From Endotrypanum monterogeii (Eukaryota; Euglenozoa; Kinetoplastea; Trypanosomatida; Trypanosomatidae): a stretch of 64,000 nt of DNA. The position numbers and the translations under genes were made by a program. Location of the stretch: positions 258,826 to 322,825 of the forward strand of contig CM007320.1 of NCBI GenBank assembly GCA_000333855.2. Direction: 5' to 3'. Positions 1 to 10,450 of the stretch are shown here, in pieces (position 1 is the stretch's first letter; the number at the start of each line of letters is the position of its first letter). The notes under the pieces are model-generated. The model worked only from the letters and a program-made list of their open reading frames with translations. It made no database searches and was not told where the DNA came from.

Positions 1-1800
1 AAAAGTATTGCTGCTGTTATGATTTGGCTGTTCTTTTCGCGGCTGCTATCAGCAAAGCGTTCGTGGAACGCAGAGATCCGTGTTTCCCCTCTTTTCTGTT
101 GTCAACCCCAATAACGCGGCCAATGCTGTACATCGTTTCCCCCCCCCTCTTTGTTATCTGCGATATCTTTCCCTTGCGTCCACGTCTTCATGGAATTTTT
201 ATTTTATTTTTTCCGCTTTTCAGCTCTTACCCTTGCAGCTAACACTGCCGTGAGGGGAATAGAGAGGCAAGCCGTCAACGGGAGTAGGTCATCGTTGGCA
301 TTGCAAATAAGTGTCAGTGGTGAGCTGAAAAGACAATTGCGATCGGATAAGAGAGAACATCTGCACCAAAAGGGGCAATAGGAGATCCGAACTCTGATTC
401 CGGCGAGGTCCCCTGATCACGTCTGCTGTATTCGTTTCTATTTTTGTCCTGGTGCAGTATGCACCCATGTACAGTGTCGCTGCGATCTTCTATTGTGTTT
501 TTCTTTTTTTGGCTCGATTTTTAGATGGTCGTGCGATGCGGTGAGGGAAGTGGGGTTTCCCTAGTGTGGGTTTGTAGGTTTGCAATGCAGATGCATCGCC
601 TCGCTGCTTCTTTATCCTCTTTTCTGAAGGGAGGGGAGTTGGGAAAGACGGACGATACGTTCATCAAAAGGGCATGTCCCTGAGAGGACCTGCAGATGGG
701 TTTCATATTACCGCCTCTTTATCTGTCTGTCTGGGGGAGGGGGGCAGCTGGTCCTTCTCATGAATGTCGTTACTTCCTTCTCTAATCGCTGCGACCGTTT
801 GCTTCCAACAGAATAGTGTCCTGTTTTTTTTCCCGTTTATCTCGTCAGCTCGCTGGCGAGGTGGATTAAACCCTCAAAGACGGAGAGAACTTCACCATTT
901 ATAGGCTGTGGATAAACATGCTTAGCAGGCCACAGAAGCGACGTGCGTGCAAGCAAGAGAGTCTTTGAAATTGATGCGTTTTCTTTTTGTGGAGCTAGCC
1001 TGAAAGGTTTGACGTGGTCATCTCTAAAGGTTTGGGAGGAATGCTTGTGCATGCGTATGGGTGCATCGTTGATGCATTGTGTCTGCGCGCTGCCACACGT
1101 TCTGAGCTTTCGCAATCTCTCTTGCAGCCGCAGATGAATGGTAAAAAAAACATATCCTTACCAATCAGCGCTAATGATAGTACGTTAGTGAGCACTCTCT
1201 GCTCATTTTTTGTTGCCTGTCGCCTTTTCGCCATGCACTCCTCGTTTATATCCGATATCACTCTCCTCTTATATTTTGTCTGGGTACTTCTTTCCTTCCT
1301 CAATTTGCTTTAATGCTGTTTCACAGGTCTACATATCTGTGCAGGGTGATTTTTATTTTGTTTGGCGTTTTTTTTCTGTTTTATGCGTCTACTTGATTTC
1401 TCCTTATGTTCCTGCAGCAGCGCGTCTTTTCGTGTGCTTTCGGCTGTGAAACCGTTTGACCGCCGAAGACGGGGATGAAGGGAGTGTGGAGGGGTCATTG
1501 ACTAGATCGGGTCGACCCTTTCTTTTTTTTTTTCCGTTTTCTCATTTCACGGAAGTCGCGCGTCGTACATATCCGCGCACATCTGCAGAAAATACTTTCT
1601 TTTGCGTGTGTGTGGGTGAGTGGGTGAGGGAACTCTCAAGCCCCCTCCCCCCCCTCTGCCTTCCGGTGTGTAGCTTCGGACATTGTAACATTGAGAAAAA
1701 GTTGACCTCGTGTTGCTGTTGCAACTCCAAAGGACGTCAAATTTCCACCCCTGACCCTGCCGCCACCTTTCATTCAATCCTTCGTTGTTTGGTGGGAGTC
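1..1800. other. Intergenic / untranslated region, no gene seen
   Basis: No convincing coding region is visible. The stretch mixes T-rich tracts typical of trypanosomatid untranslated DNA with a more balanced block at about 820-1150. The open frame of the next gene extends upstream to about 1456 without a stop, but it contains no ATG before 1801 and runs through pyrimidine tracts, so that part is treated as leader. The left part is probably the 3' untranslated region of a gene outside the window. Confidence 0.7.
1641..1673 (+). promoter_or_regulatory. Putative trans-splice acceptor for the TPR/J gene
   Basis: A C-rich pyrimidine tract (1641-1664) is followed by the first AG at 1672-1673, 127 nt before the chosen ATG. 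This is the usual form of a spliced-leader addition site. An earlier T-rich tract (about 1520-1550) with AG at 1556-1557 is an alternative. Inferred from pattern only. Confidence 0.4.
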
Positions 1801-4800
1801 ATGCTTTGTCGCAGGTATACAATTGATGCCCACCGCAGCAGCGTCTCTACTTCTCCAGAGGGCACTCCTCCTGATGGCGGCAACTATAGACGCAGCTGTC
1901 GTTCTAATAGACCTGGCACCTCGGCGGCGTCGGCTGCTGTCACTGACTGCACTGCTCCAGCTGCATGCTCGAATCTGCGGCTTACGGTGGACAACGGCGC
2001 AGCCTTTACACGCTGCAGCGCTGCGGAACGCTGTGATAGTGGGGTGGGCATTGTAACGGGTGCCAGCCTTGTTCCACGCTTCACGCGGCCATCGACTTCT
2101 TCTACCGACTCCCAGCGCCTCACCACAGCACCGACAGCTGGAGGTTGCTTGCCGAGCGCCACGGCAGTTCTCGCGCCCTGGGAAGCCGAGTGCGCCCCCG
2201 GAATGAAGGGCGCTTCACTTTCCCGAAGAGCGTCGACTCCGGGCCTCTCGCCAACCTCACCTAACTATACAAGTCGCGCACGTGTTCGGCTGTCACGCCC
2301 TATTCGATCCTCCTCCGCCCCCGCTGGTCGCGCCGCAACGGCGCCGTCTGTGTTTGTGGACAATAGCGCATATGTTCACTCAACTCTAGACTTGAGAGAA
2401 TGTGGAGGAAAGGCCGTCTCGCGCACGCCTACTGGTTCTGCAGCCACCAAGAAGGGAAGGGCGAGTGGAGCTCGCAGCGTTAAACCGACACTGTCGCTCA
2501 CCGCTGCATCACCAACGACCACTGCCGCTCCCTCCATTTCCGTACGTCCGCTTCTGCGGCCACATCTTCCCCCGCAGCGAGTCGACGCATCACCTGACCA
2601 CACCCAAGCATCCGCGACAACAGACGCAGGGAATCCTACAGCGACGCACATACGCCTTACCACCTTTTCGCGGCAGCCGGCCAGCGCGGCTCGCAGGAAA
2701 GCACTGCAGAATCAGTCAGTAGTCTGCACAGCGCCATTGAAAAGACTGAACCCGGCGGCGTTAGCCGGCAGCGGTGCTCCCCGAACGCGTGTCAGGGCCG
2801 CCTCTCTAGGCTCACTGGGCATCCGAGGCGGAGATAATGCAGGTATACACGCTTCTTCTTCACGGGCTGCGAGCATGTTTCTTGGTGACCTCGGCGACGG
2901 CGAGTGCACAAGCAGCAGTGACGCTGGCTCAAGTTCTGTAGCAGTCGCTCGATCCCCCTACTTTTCCAGACCCTCGCCTCCTCCGCGGTCAGTGGGGCAT
3001 CGATGCCCTCTTCGGGTGTCCTCCGTCTCCCCGAAAAATAACTCCCCAGCATCTTCTCTCTGCCAAGGAGATAGCAGTCCCCCTGATGACGAAGTCACTG
3101 CCACTCTGCACCTCTTCAATTCTACGCCGGACCCCTCCGCATTCTCCGAGGAGGCGAGAGAGATCCCGCGCTACAGTGCGCTGGACGAGTACTTCACGAG
3201 GGGTCTCGTCACCTCTGATCCAGAGGGGGCAGGAGGTACCCTGATCAGGGGCGCGAACGCTACCACCGCCACGGCTGCCTCTAACACGGAACGAAATGGA
3301 AGCACCTGCGCCAGTGAGAAAGGACCTCTCAAGCAAGTTACGACGAACTCCGTCAGCCCACTGTTCAGCCCCAACACAAGCAAAGCTGTTGTCCACCGAG
3401 TTGACCACTCTGGTGTGGTGTCTAGGCTAAAGGAACTTGGCAACACGTATCTTCTTCGCGAGGAATTCGGACAGGCAATCGAGACCTATACAAAGGCAAT
3501 CCAGCTTGACCCCACTCAAGAGGCCCTATGGAGCAATCGCGCGTGTGCATTTCTGCTGACTTTCCGCTACCTTCCAGCGGTAGCGGACTGCCTTTTCTTG
3601 CTCAGTTTTCACCCAGGGTATATAAATGCGTGCTGGCGAGCGGCCAAGGCCTACGCTTCCACGTACCAGCTGCGAGAGGCAAGGAAGTACTACCAGCTCG
3701 CCCAGCAGGCGTCAGAGAGAGAAGGCATATGTCGAAGGTCGAGCCCGATAGATGGTGGCATGGGGTTTTCTCCTTCGATACGCGCAGGTGTGGCCGATGA
3801 TACGTTCAGCGGTTCCATTGCCTCTGCTGCAGTGGAAAACACCGCAGCCGAGGCTGCCGAGTCCGTGCACCGGAGTGACAGACGCTTACTGAAGGCGCAG
3901 AAGGACTACCAAACAATTGCGTCCGAGGAGGGTTCATTGGAACTGGTGGAGGCGTACTGGCAGCATTTGCGCCATCAGCGGTGGGGGGAGGCGTTAGAGG
4001 CCATGGAGAAAATGTTGACCTTGCCGAGTTACGCAGGGCCGACAGCGGTCTCCTGGAAGGCTCTCCGGCTCGAGGCACTTCTCCACCTCGAGCCCAAGAA
4101 AGCGTTGGCAGAGGCGGAGGCTCTGTACCGTGCCTACCCCGATTCTTTAGAACTCTACCCGGTTTTGGTCAAGGCCATCTTCTACGATATGCACGATGCT
4201 GCTGCAACCGATCGGTGTCTCAGTCTCCTGGATGAGGCATCAGAAAAGCGAAGGGCACAAAATCTCCTTCTGAAGGAGCAGGTGCGCTACTGTACAATGA
4301 AGCTGCATGAGGGAGTCTCTACCGACGACAGGAAGACAACGATTCTCGAAATGGAGGCGTGGGCCAAGCAGTACGAGCTCAGAGAGGACAGTCGTACCGC
4401 AGGGCTGCGCCACACGATCGAGAAGTTTGTGCGATACCGTGACGCTGGGAACACAGCGTACGAGTCCGGTGACTGGTGCGCCGCAGCGGCTGCCTACACG
4501 CGCTGCCTTGAGACAGACCCTCTGAATCACGCACTTTTGGCAGCGGTCTACTGCAATCGGACGGCGGTGTACATGCAGGCGGGACGATGGCGGGATGCGC
4601 TTGACGACGCCGGATTTGCCTTGTCGCTCAGCCCGAAACACGCCACAGCGTACGCCAGGCGTGGGCGAGTACAAATGTATTTACTTGCGCAGGAGTACGA
4701 AGGTCAACGCACCTTCTTAGCGCGTCGCAGCGCAGCCCTATGGACGACCGCGATGAAGCAGCGTTTGCAGAGCTACGCAGACGCCGCCGTCGCTGATTTA

Positions 4801-5298
4801 GCCCGCGCGGTCGAGCTGTCACCGACGCTAGGGCATAGAACACAGCTGCAGCAGGCATTGGCTCAGCGCCAGGCTATCCAGGCTTCTCTGGAGTCTGCCC
4901 ACAAGACGTCAAGGGGACACAGACCGTCTTCAGGCGCCTCTTTCGAAGGCGGAGGGCATTGTGGACAACGCCCTCATTCGTCACCACCCCCGACAGCCGC
5001 GCAGCGTATCAAGTCGGCTGCGATGCCTGAGGTTGTGGGCTGGCTGAAGCTGCTCGGGTTGAGCATCCTTGAGCCGTCTGCTCCTGGCAATCTTGGCAAG
5101 ATCCCAGACCCGAAAGTGATATCCAAGGCGTACCGCGACGCGGCACTTCGATGGCATCCAGACAAGTGGGTGACGGCCACTCCACAGGAACAGCAGGAGG
5201 CTGAGCGGCAGTTCAAGTCCATCAGTATCGCCTATCAGGCGTTGCGGGAGCAGGGCGATGCAGTGCTGGAGAAAGGTGTGCGATGCGGACGCCAGTAG
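1801..5298 (+). CDS. TPR repeat and C-terminal J-domain (DnaJ) protein
   Basis: A 1165-residue protein is predicted from the first in-frame ATG; the upstream in-frame extension has no ATG. Residues 1 to about 535 are Ser/Thr/Ala/Pro-rich and look disordered. Two tetratricopeptide clusters follow, about 539-640 (GNTYLLREEFGQAIETY, then ALWSNRACAF) and about 874-960 (GNTAYESGDWCAAAAAY, then YCNRTAVY). A J domain lies at about 1084-1155 with the diagnostic HPD at 1119-1121 (RWHPDKW). TPR plus J is the arrangement of DNAJC7/TPR2-type co-chaperones: the TPRs are known to bind Hsp70 or Hsp90 tails and the HPD loop stimulates the Hsp70 ATPase. The intact HPD suggests an active co-chaperone, probably cytosolic because no signal peptide or membrane segment is seen. 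The length is about twice that of human DNAJC7 because of the long N-terminus. Domain calls are firm; the client role is inferred. Confidence 0.9.
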   Translation: MLCRRYTIDAHRSSVSTSPEGTPPDGGNYRRSCRSNRPGTSAASAAVTDCTAPAACSNLRLTVDNGAAFTRCSAAERCDSGVGIVTGASLVPRFTRPSTSSTDSQRLTTAPTAGGCLPSATAVLAPWEAECAPGMKGASLSRRASTPGLSPTSPNYTSRARVRLSRPIRSSSAPAGRAATAPSVFVDNSAYVHSTLDLRECGGKAVSRTPTGSAATKKGRASGARSVKPTLSLTAASPTTTAAPSISVRPLLRPHLPPQRVDASPDHTQASATTDAGNPTATHIRLTTFSRQPASAARRKALQNQSVVCTAPLKRLNPAALAGSGAPRTRVRAASLGSLGIRGGDNAGIHASSSRAASMFLGDLGDGECTSSSDAGSSSVAVARSPYFSRPSPPPRSVGHRCPLRVSSVSPKNNSPASSLCQGDSSPPDDEVTATLHLFNSTPDPSAFSEEAREIPRYSALDEYFTRGLVTSDPEGAGGTLIRGANATTATAASNTERNGSTCASEKGPLKQVTTNSVSPLFSPNTSKAVVHRVDHSGVVSRLKELGNTYLLREEFGQAIETYTKAIQLDPTQEALWSNRACAFLLTFRYLPAVADCLFLLSFHPGYINACWRAAKAYASTYQLREARKYYQLAQQASEREGICRRSSPIDGGMGFSPSIRAGVADDTFSGSIASAAVENTAAEAAESVHRSDRRLLKAQKDYQTIASEEGSLELVEAYWQHLRHQRWGEALEAMEKMLTLPSYAGPTAVSWKALRLEALLHLEPKKALAEAEALYRAYPDSLELYPVLVKAIFYDMHDAAATDRCLSLLDEASEKRRAQNLLLKEQVRYCTMKLHEGVSTDDRKTTILEMEAWAKQYELREDSRTAGLRHTIEKFVRYRDAGNTAYESGDWCAAAAAYTRCLETDPLNHALLAAVYCNRTAVYMQAGRWRDALDDAGFALSLSPKHATAYARRGRVQMYLLAQEYEGQRTFLARRSAALWTTAMKQRLQSYADAAVADLARAVELSPTLGHRTQLQQALAQRQAIQASLESAHKTSRGHRPSSGASFEGGGHCGQRPHSSPPPTAAQRIKSAAMPEVVGWLKLLGLSILEPSAPGNLGKIPDPKVISKAYRDAALRWHPDKWVTATPQEQQEAERQFKSISIAYQALREQGDAVLEKGVRCGRQ

Positions 5299-5612
5299 GC
5301 CATGCGTGCTTGTCGATGACGCTCATCGCGCTTTCGAGGGATCTTTACAGGGGAATTCCGAGGGCAAGGACTTTAACTGTGTCTTTTGTCCATCAGCTGC
5401 TTTTGTGTGCTGATGAATATCATAGGGGGAATGGAGGGTGAGCACGCTGGCTGCTTGCACGTGTATTCATTTGGGTCTCTTTGTTCTCACCTCGACATGT
5501 TTTTGTGCCCTTCAAATTTTCCATTTTTTTTTTTACGGCATTGCATTCTCTATGAAAAAAAAAATGCGATCTCGGCGTACGTTTTTTTATATTTATTGTC
5601 CTCCGAGAGCAC

Positions 5613-5638
5613 ATATATATATATATATATATATATAT
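5613..5638. repeat. (TA)n microsatellite
   Basis: About 13 uninterrupted TA units followed shortly by a (GT)n run at 5645-5658. Similar TA arrays occur in most intergenic regions of this window. Confidence 0.9.
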
Positions 5639-6760
5639 GTCTCTGTGTGTGTGTGTGTATGACTTTCCTGTCACAGAGTGTCGGCCCTGTCTGTCAACCC
5701 CTTCGTTGTTATATTAGTTGTATCACTAGATCGATTCACTTCGCCGCATGTCTTGGTGAACGTTCTCCATGTGCTGATGGTATATGAATCCTCGACCTTG
5801 TGTCTCTGCATCGCTCTGCCCCCGTCTCCTCTCGTTCATACCGATTCCTCACCTTTGGCTCTTCCGCTATTTTTCGCCAATTTCTCTTTAATGTAGTTTG
5901 ACTGCTCTGGGGCTTCGCTGTGCTCTTTTCGGTTTCTGCTGAATGCTAGTTTTTTTTTTTTTTTTTACCATTTGAGTGGGGCATGTGTGGTTATATTTTT
6001 ATCTTGGTGAATTCGCTATATATGTATATATATACATATTCATATATATATATACACACATATATATCTCATTTTTTTTGATCTCAATTCATTGCGTTTC
6101 AGTCGCCGATTTAATTTCGGCGGTTTTCGGGGTTAGACTCTCTCTCGGTTTGTGTGTGTGTCACTTTGTTGGTGCTTTCGCCTGACCGCGTAGAAAACAC
6201 TTTAGAGGAGGCACAAAAAAATAAGAAGGAAAAGAATGTGTTGTTGTGCCTTTTTCAGTTTTCGCACCCACCCTCCGCTTACATTTCTCGACTTTACTTT
6301 TCCCATACTCCATCTTTGTTTCCTTGGGAACTCACCGTTCCTGTCGGCTCGTGAATACCGTTATGCTCCAGGGAGCTCACTGTGGGCCCTACTTTTTGGT
6401 ATGTGTGCCTGCTTTTTTTTTGGGGGGGGGAGAATTCTCGGCATAGCAGGGACAACAAATAGGCTACACAGTCGTGAAGGGCCCATGCTGAGTTCTGCCC
6501 TTTATCGTGCTGCTTCTTCGAGTTGATCATAGTCTCGGTATATGTCACCTCGGTATATATCATGCAACCTATGTCGCATGATGGCTTGAAATTTTTTCCC
6601 TCGCTCTCTGAACCCCCTTTTTTTTGTGTTCCTTCAGTACACGCACCCTCAAGCTGTGCACCCTTGACTCCGCGGCGGATCCTTTTCTTCCTCTTCTCGC
6701 ACACCTGCATGGTAATCTTTTCTATCTTCTCACTTACTTGAACACCGCTGACCTCCTCAA

Positions 6761-6839
6761 TTTTGCTTTTCCTTTCTCTCTCCCCCTTCCCTCCTCCCCA
6801 CCACCACACACACACACACACACACATCTTCATCTACAG
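6761..6839 (+). promoter_or_regulatory. Putative trans-splice acceptor for the gene at 6944
   Basis: A strong C/T tract at about 6761-6800 and a CA run lead to CAG at 6837-6839, which would give a leader of roughly 104 nt. Inferred from pattern only. Confidence 0.45.
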
Positions 6840-6943
6840 AAGAGTTATCTTGACCCTTTTCCCTGATACACACACTACTAGATCAATCCCGCAGATTTTA
6901 TTATTTTGCCCTTTCACCTCTATCAAACACACAAAAAGTGACA

Positions 6944-8263
6944 ATGTGGACTGACAGCGATTCTTTCAGCTCATATATTGACCACCTGATTCTTATTTTG
7001 GCGGCGCGCTTTCATGCACCACTGGAAGTATCTGCTGAAGATTTGCTTACGACCGGCGTGAATCTGTCGACTGTGGCGCAGTCTTCGTGGGAGTTGGTAG
7101 CTCAAGCAGTGCAGGAGGCCCTCCGCACTCCTCGAACTGCACAGGAGCGAGCGTTTGTACGCCATATAGACACACATCACTTTTCAGCGTCGGTCTGTAG
7201 GGAGAGGGCTCGCTACGTGCAATGGCAGCTCCTGGAAGGCCGTCGCCGTTCCCCAGACAAGGGACAGGCTTCAGAGCTCACAGCTGGGACGACAGCGACC
7301 TCGGCTGATACACAGTCGGCGAGTTCCGTGACTGGCAGAGCCGTCCATCCGTCCGACAGTGCGACTCCCAGCTTTCTTCGGAAAGACATTAGCTCTATAT
7401 ACGCCCTCGTGCGCAAGTCGTTGCCGTCCACGTTGGGCAACTCGGACAGCGATGATGACGGGGATGTGGAGGTACCAGTACCGACGACGAGGTTGGCGGG
7501 ATCGGCTAATGCGTCATCGCCGCTGGCGTCCGCTAGGGACGTATTCTTACGCACCCCTGCAGAACAGGAGCGTGATGAGCTAGTCGCCCGCGCACGGGAT
7601 GAATTCCTGACAAGGGTGCAAGAACTGCAGTCTGCGTACTACGAAAAGTATCGACGCTGGATGGATGTTCCGTCGAGCGTTTTGGACCTTCCTGCCGCCG
7701 CGATCAAAGGGCCCATCGTGAACAGCGACATTTCCGCGTCCGAGACCGAGGCGGCGCACCGCAACGCTGAGGGCGAGGGCGAGCGGGCCGCATTGATGGG
7801 TATCCTCGCTGCAGCACCGTCACAGTTTCCTTCTCAGAGCGCCGAGGCGAATTACATCAACAGGCGTGGCGTCGCTGAACGCACTGAAGGATCGCCCAAG
7901 ATTGCCTCCATGCTCCGTCAGGCTCAACTTCGACGCCCTTTGCGCCCCTCTGCAGTCTCAGATGATTTGCTGGAGAGCATGTATCGCGCGTGTGCAGAGT
8001 CTGAGGAGGCCACAAAGCGCTGGGGTAGCACTAACGGTTCCCGCAGCTTCGCTCTTTCAGCCTCCACCGCCACCTCTCCTGCGAGTGCAGTTGCTTCTGC
8101 TGACGCCCATTTTGGAAAAAATTCGGCCACGGCGCTTCATTCACACCAAACCTCCTCAGCGCCGTCTATTCCCAAGGAGACGGCACCTCCAGTAAGCCGC
8201 CGCGGCCGTTGGCAGACGGTCGAGTACGACGATGTCGATGATGATGATGATGATGAGGGTTAG
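6944..8263 (+). CDS. Hypothetical protein with acidic C-terminus
   Basis: A 439-residue protein of unrecognised family. The start is the first ATG of the frame, 104 nt after a good acceptor candidate. Residues 1 to about 100 look folded and globular (hydrophobic segment YIDHLILILAARF, then a helical stretch rich in Ala, Glu and Arg). About 100-205 is Ser/Thr/Ala-rich linker. About 207-243 is a highly charged predicted helix (EQERDELVARARDEF and following, ending YYEKYRRWMD). The protein ends with RRGRWQTVEYDDV and a run of aspartates. No catalytic motif, signal peptide or transmembrane segment is apparent. The coding-like composition and the spacing within the array support a real gene; the function is unknown. 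Confidence 0.8.
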   Translation: MWTDSDSFSSYIDHLILILAARFHAPLEVSAEDLLTTGVNLSTVAQSSWELVAQAVQEALRTPRTAQERAFVRHIDTHHFSASVCRERARYVQWQLLEGRRRSPDKGQASELTAGTTATSADTQSASSVTGRAVHPSDSATPSFLRKDISSIYALVRKSLPSTLGNSDSDDDGDVEVPVPTTRLAGSANASSPLASARDVFLRTPAEQERDELVARARDEFLTRVQELQSAYYEKYRRWMDVPSSVLDLPAAAIKGPIVNSDISASETEAAHRNAEGEGERAALMGILAAAPSQFPSQSAEANYINRRGVAERTEGSPKIASMLRQAQLRRPLRPSAVSDDLLESMYRACAESEEATKRWGSTNGSRSFALSASTATSPASAVASADAHFGKNSATALHSHQTSSAPSIPKETAPPVSRRGRWQTVEYDDVDDDDDDEG

Positions 8264-8839
8264 TGCACCCCAACAGGAAACATCCCTTTCTTTTTTCCCA
8301 TTTGAGCTCCTCTCTGTCTAAGAGCTTGTCTTCGGAAGTCAGTCGTGTTCGCTTCTTGGGGAAAAGAATGAAGCAGGGTCGTTCTTTACTCTGAAAAAAA
8401 AAATCTGTATCACTGCGTACGGGAGGCGCGTCTTGCGTACATTTTTTTTTAGATTCCACCTGTACCACCTCTCTATCTCAAATGCTACAACATTTATGCA
8501 AAATTCTGTTACCGTATCGTGGTGAACACGCGCACTCACACACAACGAGGAAGAAAATGCCGACCTGTCTCTACACATCCTTTTGGCTGTTTTTTTTTTT
8601 CTGGTCGTGCACTGTTTTTTTTTTCCTTTTTTTTTGGGGGGGGCGAGTCGTGTATACTTGTCCTTTTCCTTTGCCTATGCTTTGTGGTGCATCCCCATTT
8701 GTTTCAGCACTTTTCTGCCTCAGCCGCTTTTTTTTTCGATGTAATATAGGATATGCTGGCGTGACTGTGATGTGTACGCGCTCTTGCCTGGCTCTTACTA
8801 GTCGTCTGGGTAAGAGAAACTCCCTGCGTTTCTCTGTCT

Positions 8840-8870
<31 letters not shown>

Positions 8871-10120
8871 GTTCCGTGGCTCCTGCACACCTGAGTCTCT
8901 TTGTGTGATTCACGAGTGGGATGAACGCACCCTTTACATCAAAGAGAAGGTCTGTGCAGCTGAAGAGAAGGGATGTGTAAATAAAGATTTTTTTTTTTTG
9001 GCATCGGGGTAGCATACCGTCAACACAAACCGTCTGAAGAGCGTAGACGGATTCGGTGGCGCATGCTCACCGTGAATCTCTGTGTCCAGCTTTTTAAAAA
9101 AAATTGACGGTGGACACCGTTTTACCTTACCTTCTCGACGGCTGCTTGACTGAACGAAGAGTGGAGGGGTGGATGTGATGAGACTAGCACGCTTGGTGAG
9201 TCACGCGTTTTTTCCCATGTCACCATCGCCTTTGGCGGCGCTTCTGCATGTGCGTACTCGTGCTTGGCGAACGCGAGGATGACGCGGTCACCTGTTGTCA
9301 CCAAGGACTGGTAACTTGATTGTGAGTTCCGTGTGACTGAGCGGACAAACACAGGGCGAGTTGGCTTCCATGCACGTACACGCCATCAGAAACCAGATCT
9401 AATCACTTTTTTTGTCCAGAGGAGAATCAAGCACCGTTTTGATTTCTCCCCTTGTCTCGTTTTTCTGCCTTTTTTTCTTTTTGTGGCCGTGTATCGGTTT
9501 GCTTTTAGTGTGTGTGTGTGTGTGTGCAATGGTTTGATCCAGACTCACGTGGCGTAGGCACTCAATTATTTTTCTCTGTAGGCAAGTCCCCCCTACAAAC
9601 ATCAAGGCACGGTCGCTCGTTTTTTTTTTCCCCTGTCGCTGTGTTCATGGTCCAGTCCCTACCTCGAACAGTCATTTTCTGCGCAGCCACAGCAGCAGCA
9701 GTCAAAGCACCGGCCAAGGGGAGAGAGGAGTACCAGCTCTTTGGGGTGACATTCTCATGTTTTCTTCGAGGGTGTTTCTGCACTGCTCCGTTACAGGGAT
9801 TCCATCCTTACGAGGCATTGCGGAGGTGTTGGACTGACAGGCCAAACGTCATCTCAAATTCACTTCATCTGTTCCATGTAACACTCCTTTTTTTTTTCAC
9901 TTATAGACACAAACACTTATTAAAGGCATACAAATCCACACGTGGACCTGTATGGGAGCTTATACAAATGCGCATAGATACGATATAGTTGTTCAGCGTT
10001 GGATATTGTCCAAGAAAAGGGACTGTTTTTTTTTTTTGTTACCTCTCGGTCACGTCCATATCGACCTAGGTTCCACTTCTGTCGACGGTCTTCGAGGGAG
10101 ACCCTGTCAACGCGTCTACT

Positions 10121-10136
10121 CGCTCCTTCTCCCCAG
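10121..10136 (+). promoter_or_regulatory. Putative trans-splice acceptor for the calpain-like gene
   Basis: A compact pyrimidine tract ends in CCCCAG with AG at 10135-10136. Used as acceptor it would place the (CA)n array inside a 314-nt leader. AGs just after the CA array (around 10299) are an alternative. Confidence 0.4.
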
Positions 10137-10215
10137 ATGTGCAGTGCTGGGCAATCAACGAGATTGTTACACAGTATTCTACTCAGGTTGACTTACCCAG
10201 GCTCGCCTCTTGCTT

Positions 10216-10226
10216 CACACACACAC

Positions 10227-10283
<57 letters not shown>

Positions 10284-10295
10284 CACGCACACACA
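10216..10295. repeat. (CA)n microsatellite, 80 nt
   Basis: A nearly pure CA array with a few CG/GC interruptions, 155 nt upstream of the calpain-like ATG. Such arrays are length-polymorphic and error-prone in assemblies. Confidence 0.95.
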
Positions 10296-10450
10296 TCAGC
10301 GGCCGACTGCGAGACCCCCAACAAAGATTCAGTACCGTCGTTAAGGTCACGTTTCCCCCTGCCGCATCTGGCACAGGCTCCATCGCTGCCTTCCCTATCC
10401 ACCGCGGGGAGGGCTAAAAACCTCGACGGCGGGGGACACGGTTAGCAACA

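Larger units (their letters stand above)
5299..6943. other. Intergenic region with T tracts and TA/CA microsatellites
   Basis: This is the 3' untranslated region of the TPR/J gene and leader of the next gene. It holds (TA)n at 5613-5638, a TA/CA-rich stretch at about 6018-6068, T runs at 5522-5534 and 5950-5966, and a short CA run at about 6805-6826. Open frames here are low-complexity and lack support as genes. Confidence 0.7.
8264..10450. other. Intergenic region, no gene seen
   Basis: The region holds T runs (8589-8600, 8986-9000), a G run near 8635-8643, a (TG)n array at 8843-8870, a short (TG)n at about 9510-9525, and the long (CA)n array at 10216-10295 just before the calpain-like gene. 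The block at about 8880-9350 is more balanced in composition but has no convincing ATG-started coding frame. Nothing else is recognised. Confidence 0.7.

Noticed and set aside
9512..9988. 158-codon frame in the spacer before the calpain-like gene
   Set aside because: It begins at GTG within a TG repeat and is rich in Phe/Cys runs from homopolymers. No domain seen.
10183..10445. Cys-Val or Thr-His repeat peptides encoded over the CA array
   Set aside because: They are direct translations of the (CA)n microsatellite in different frames.
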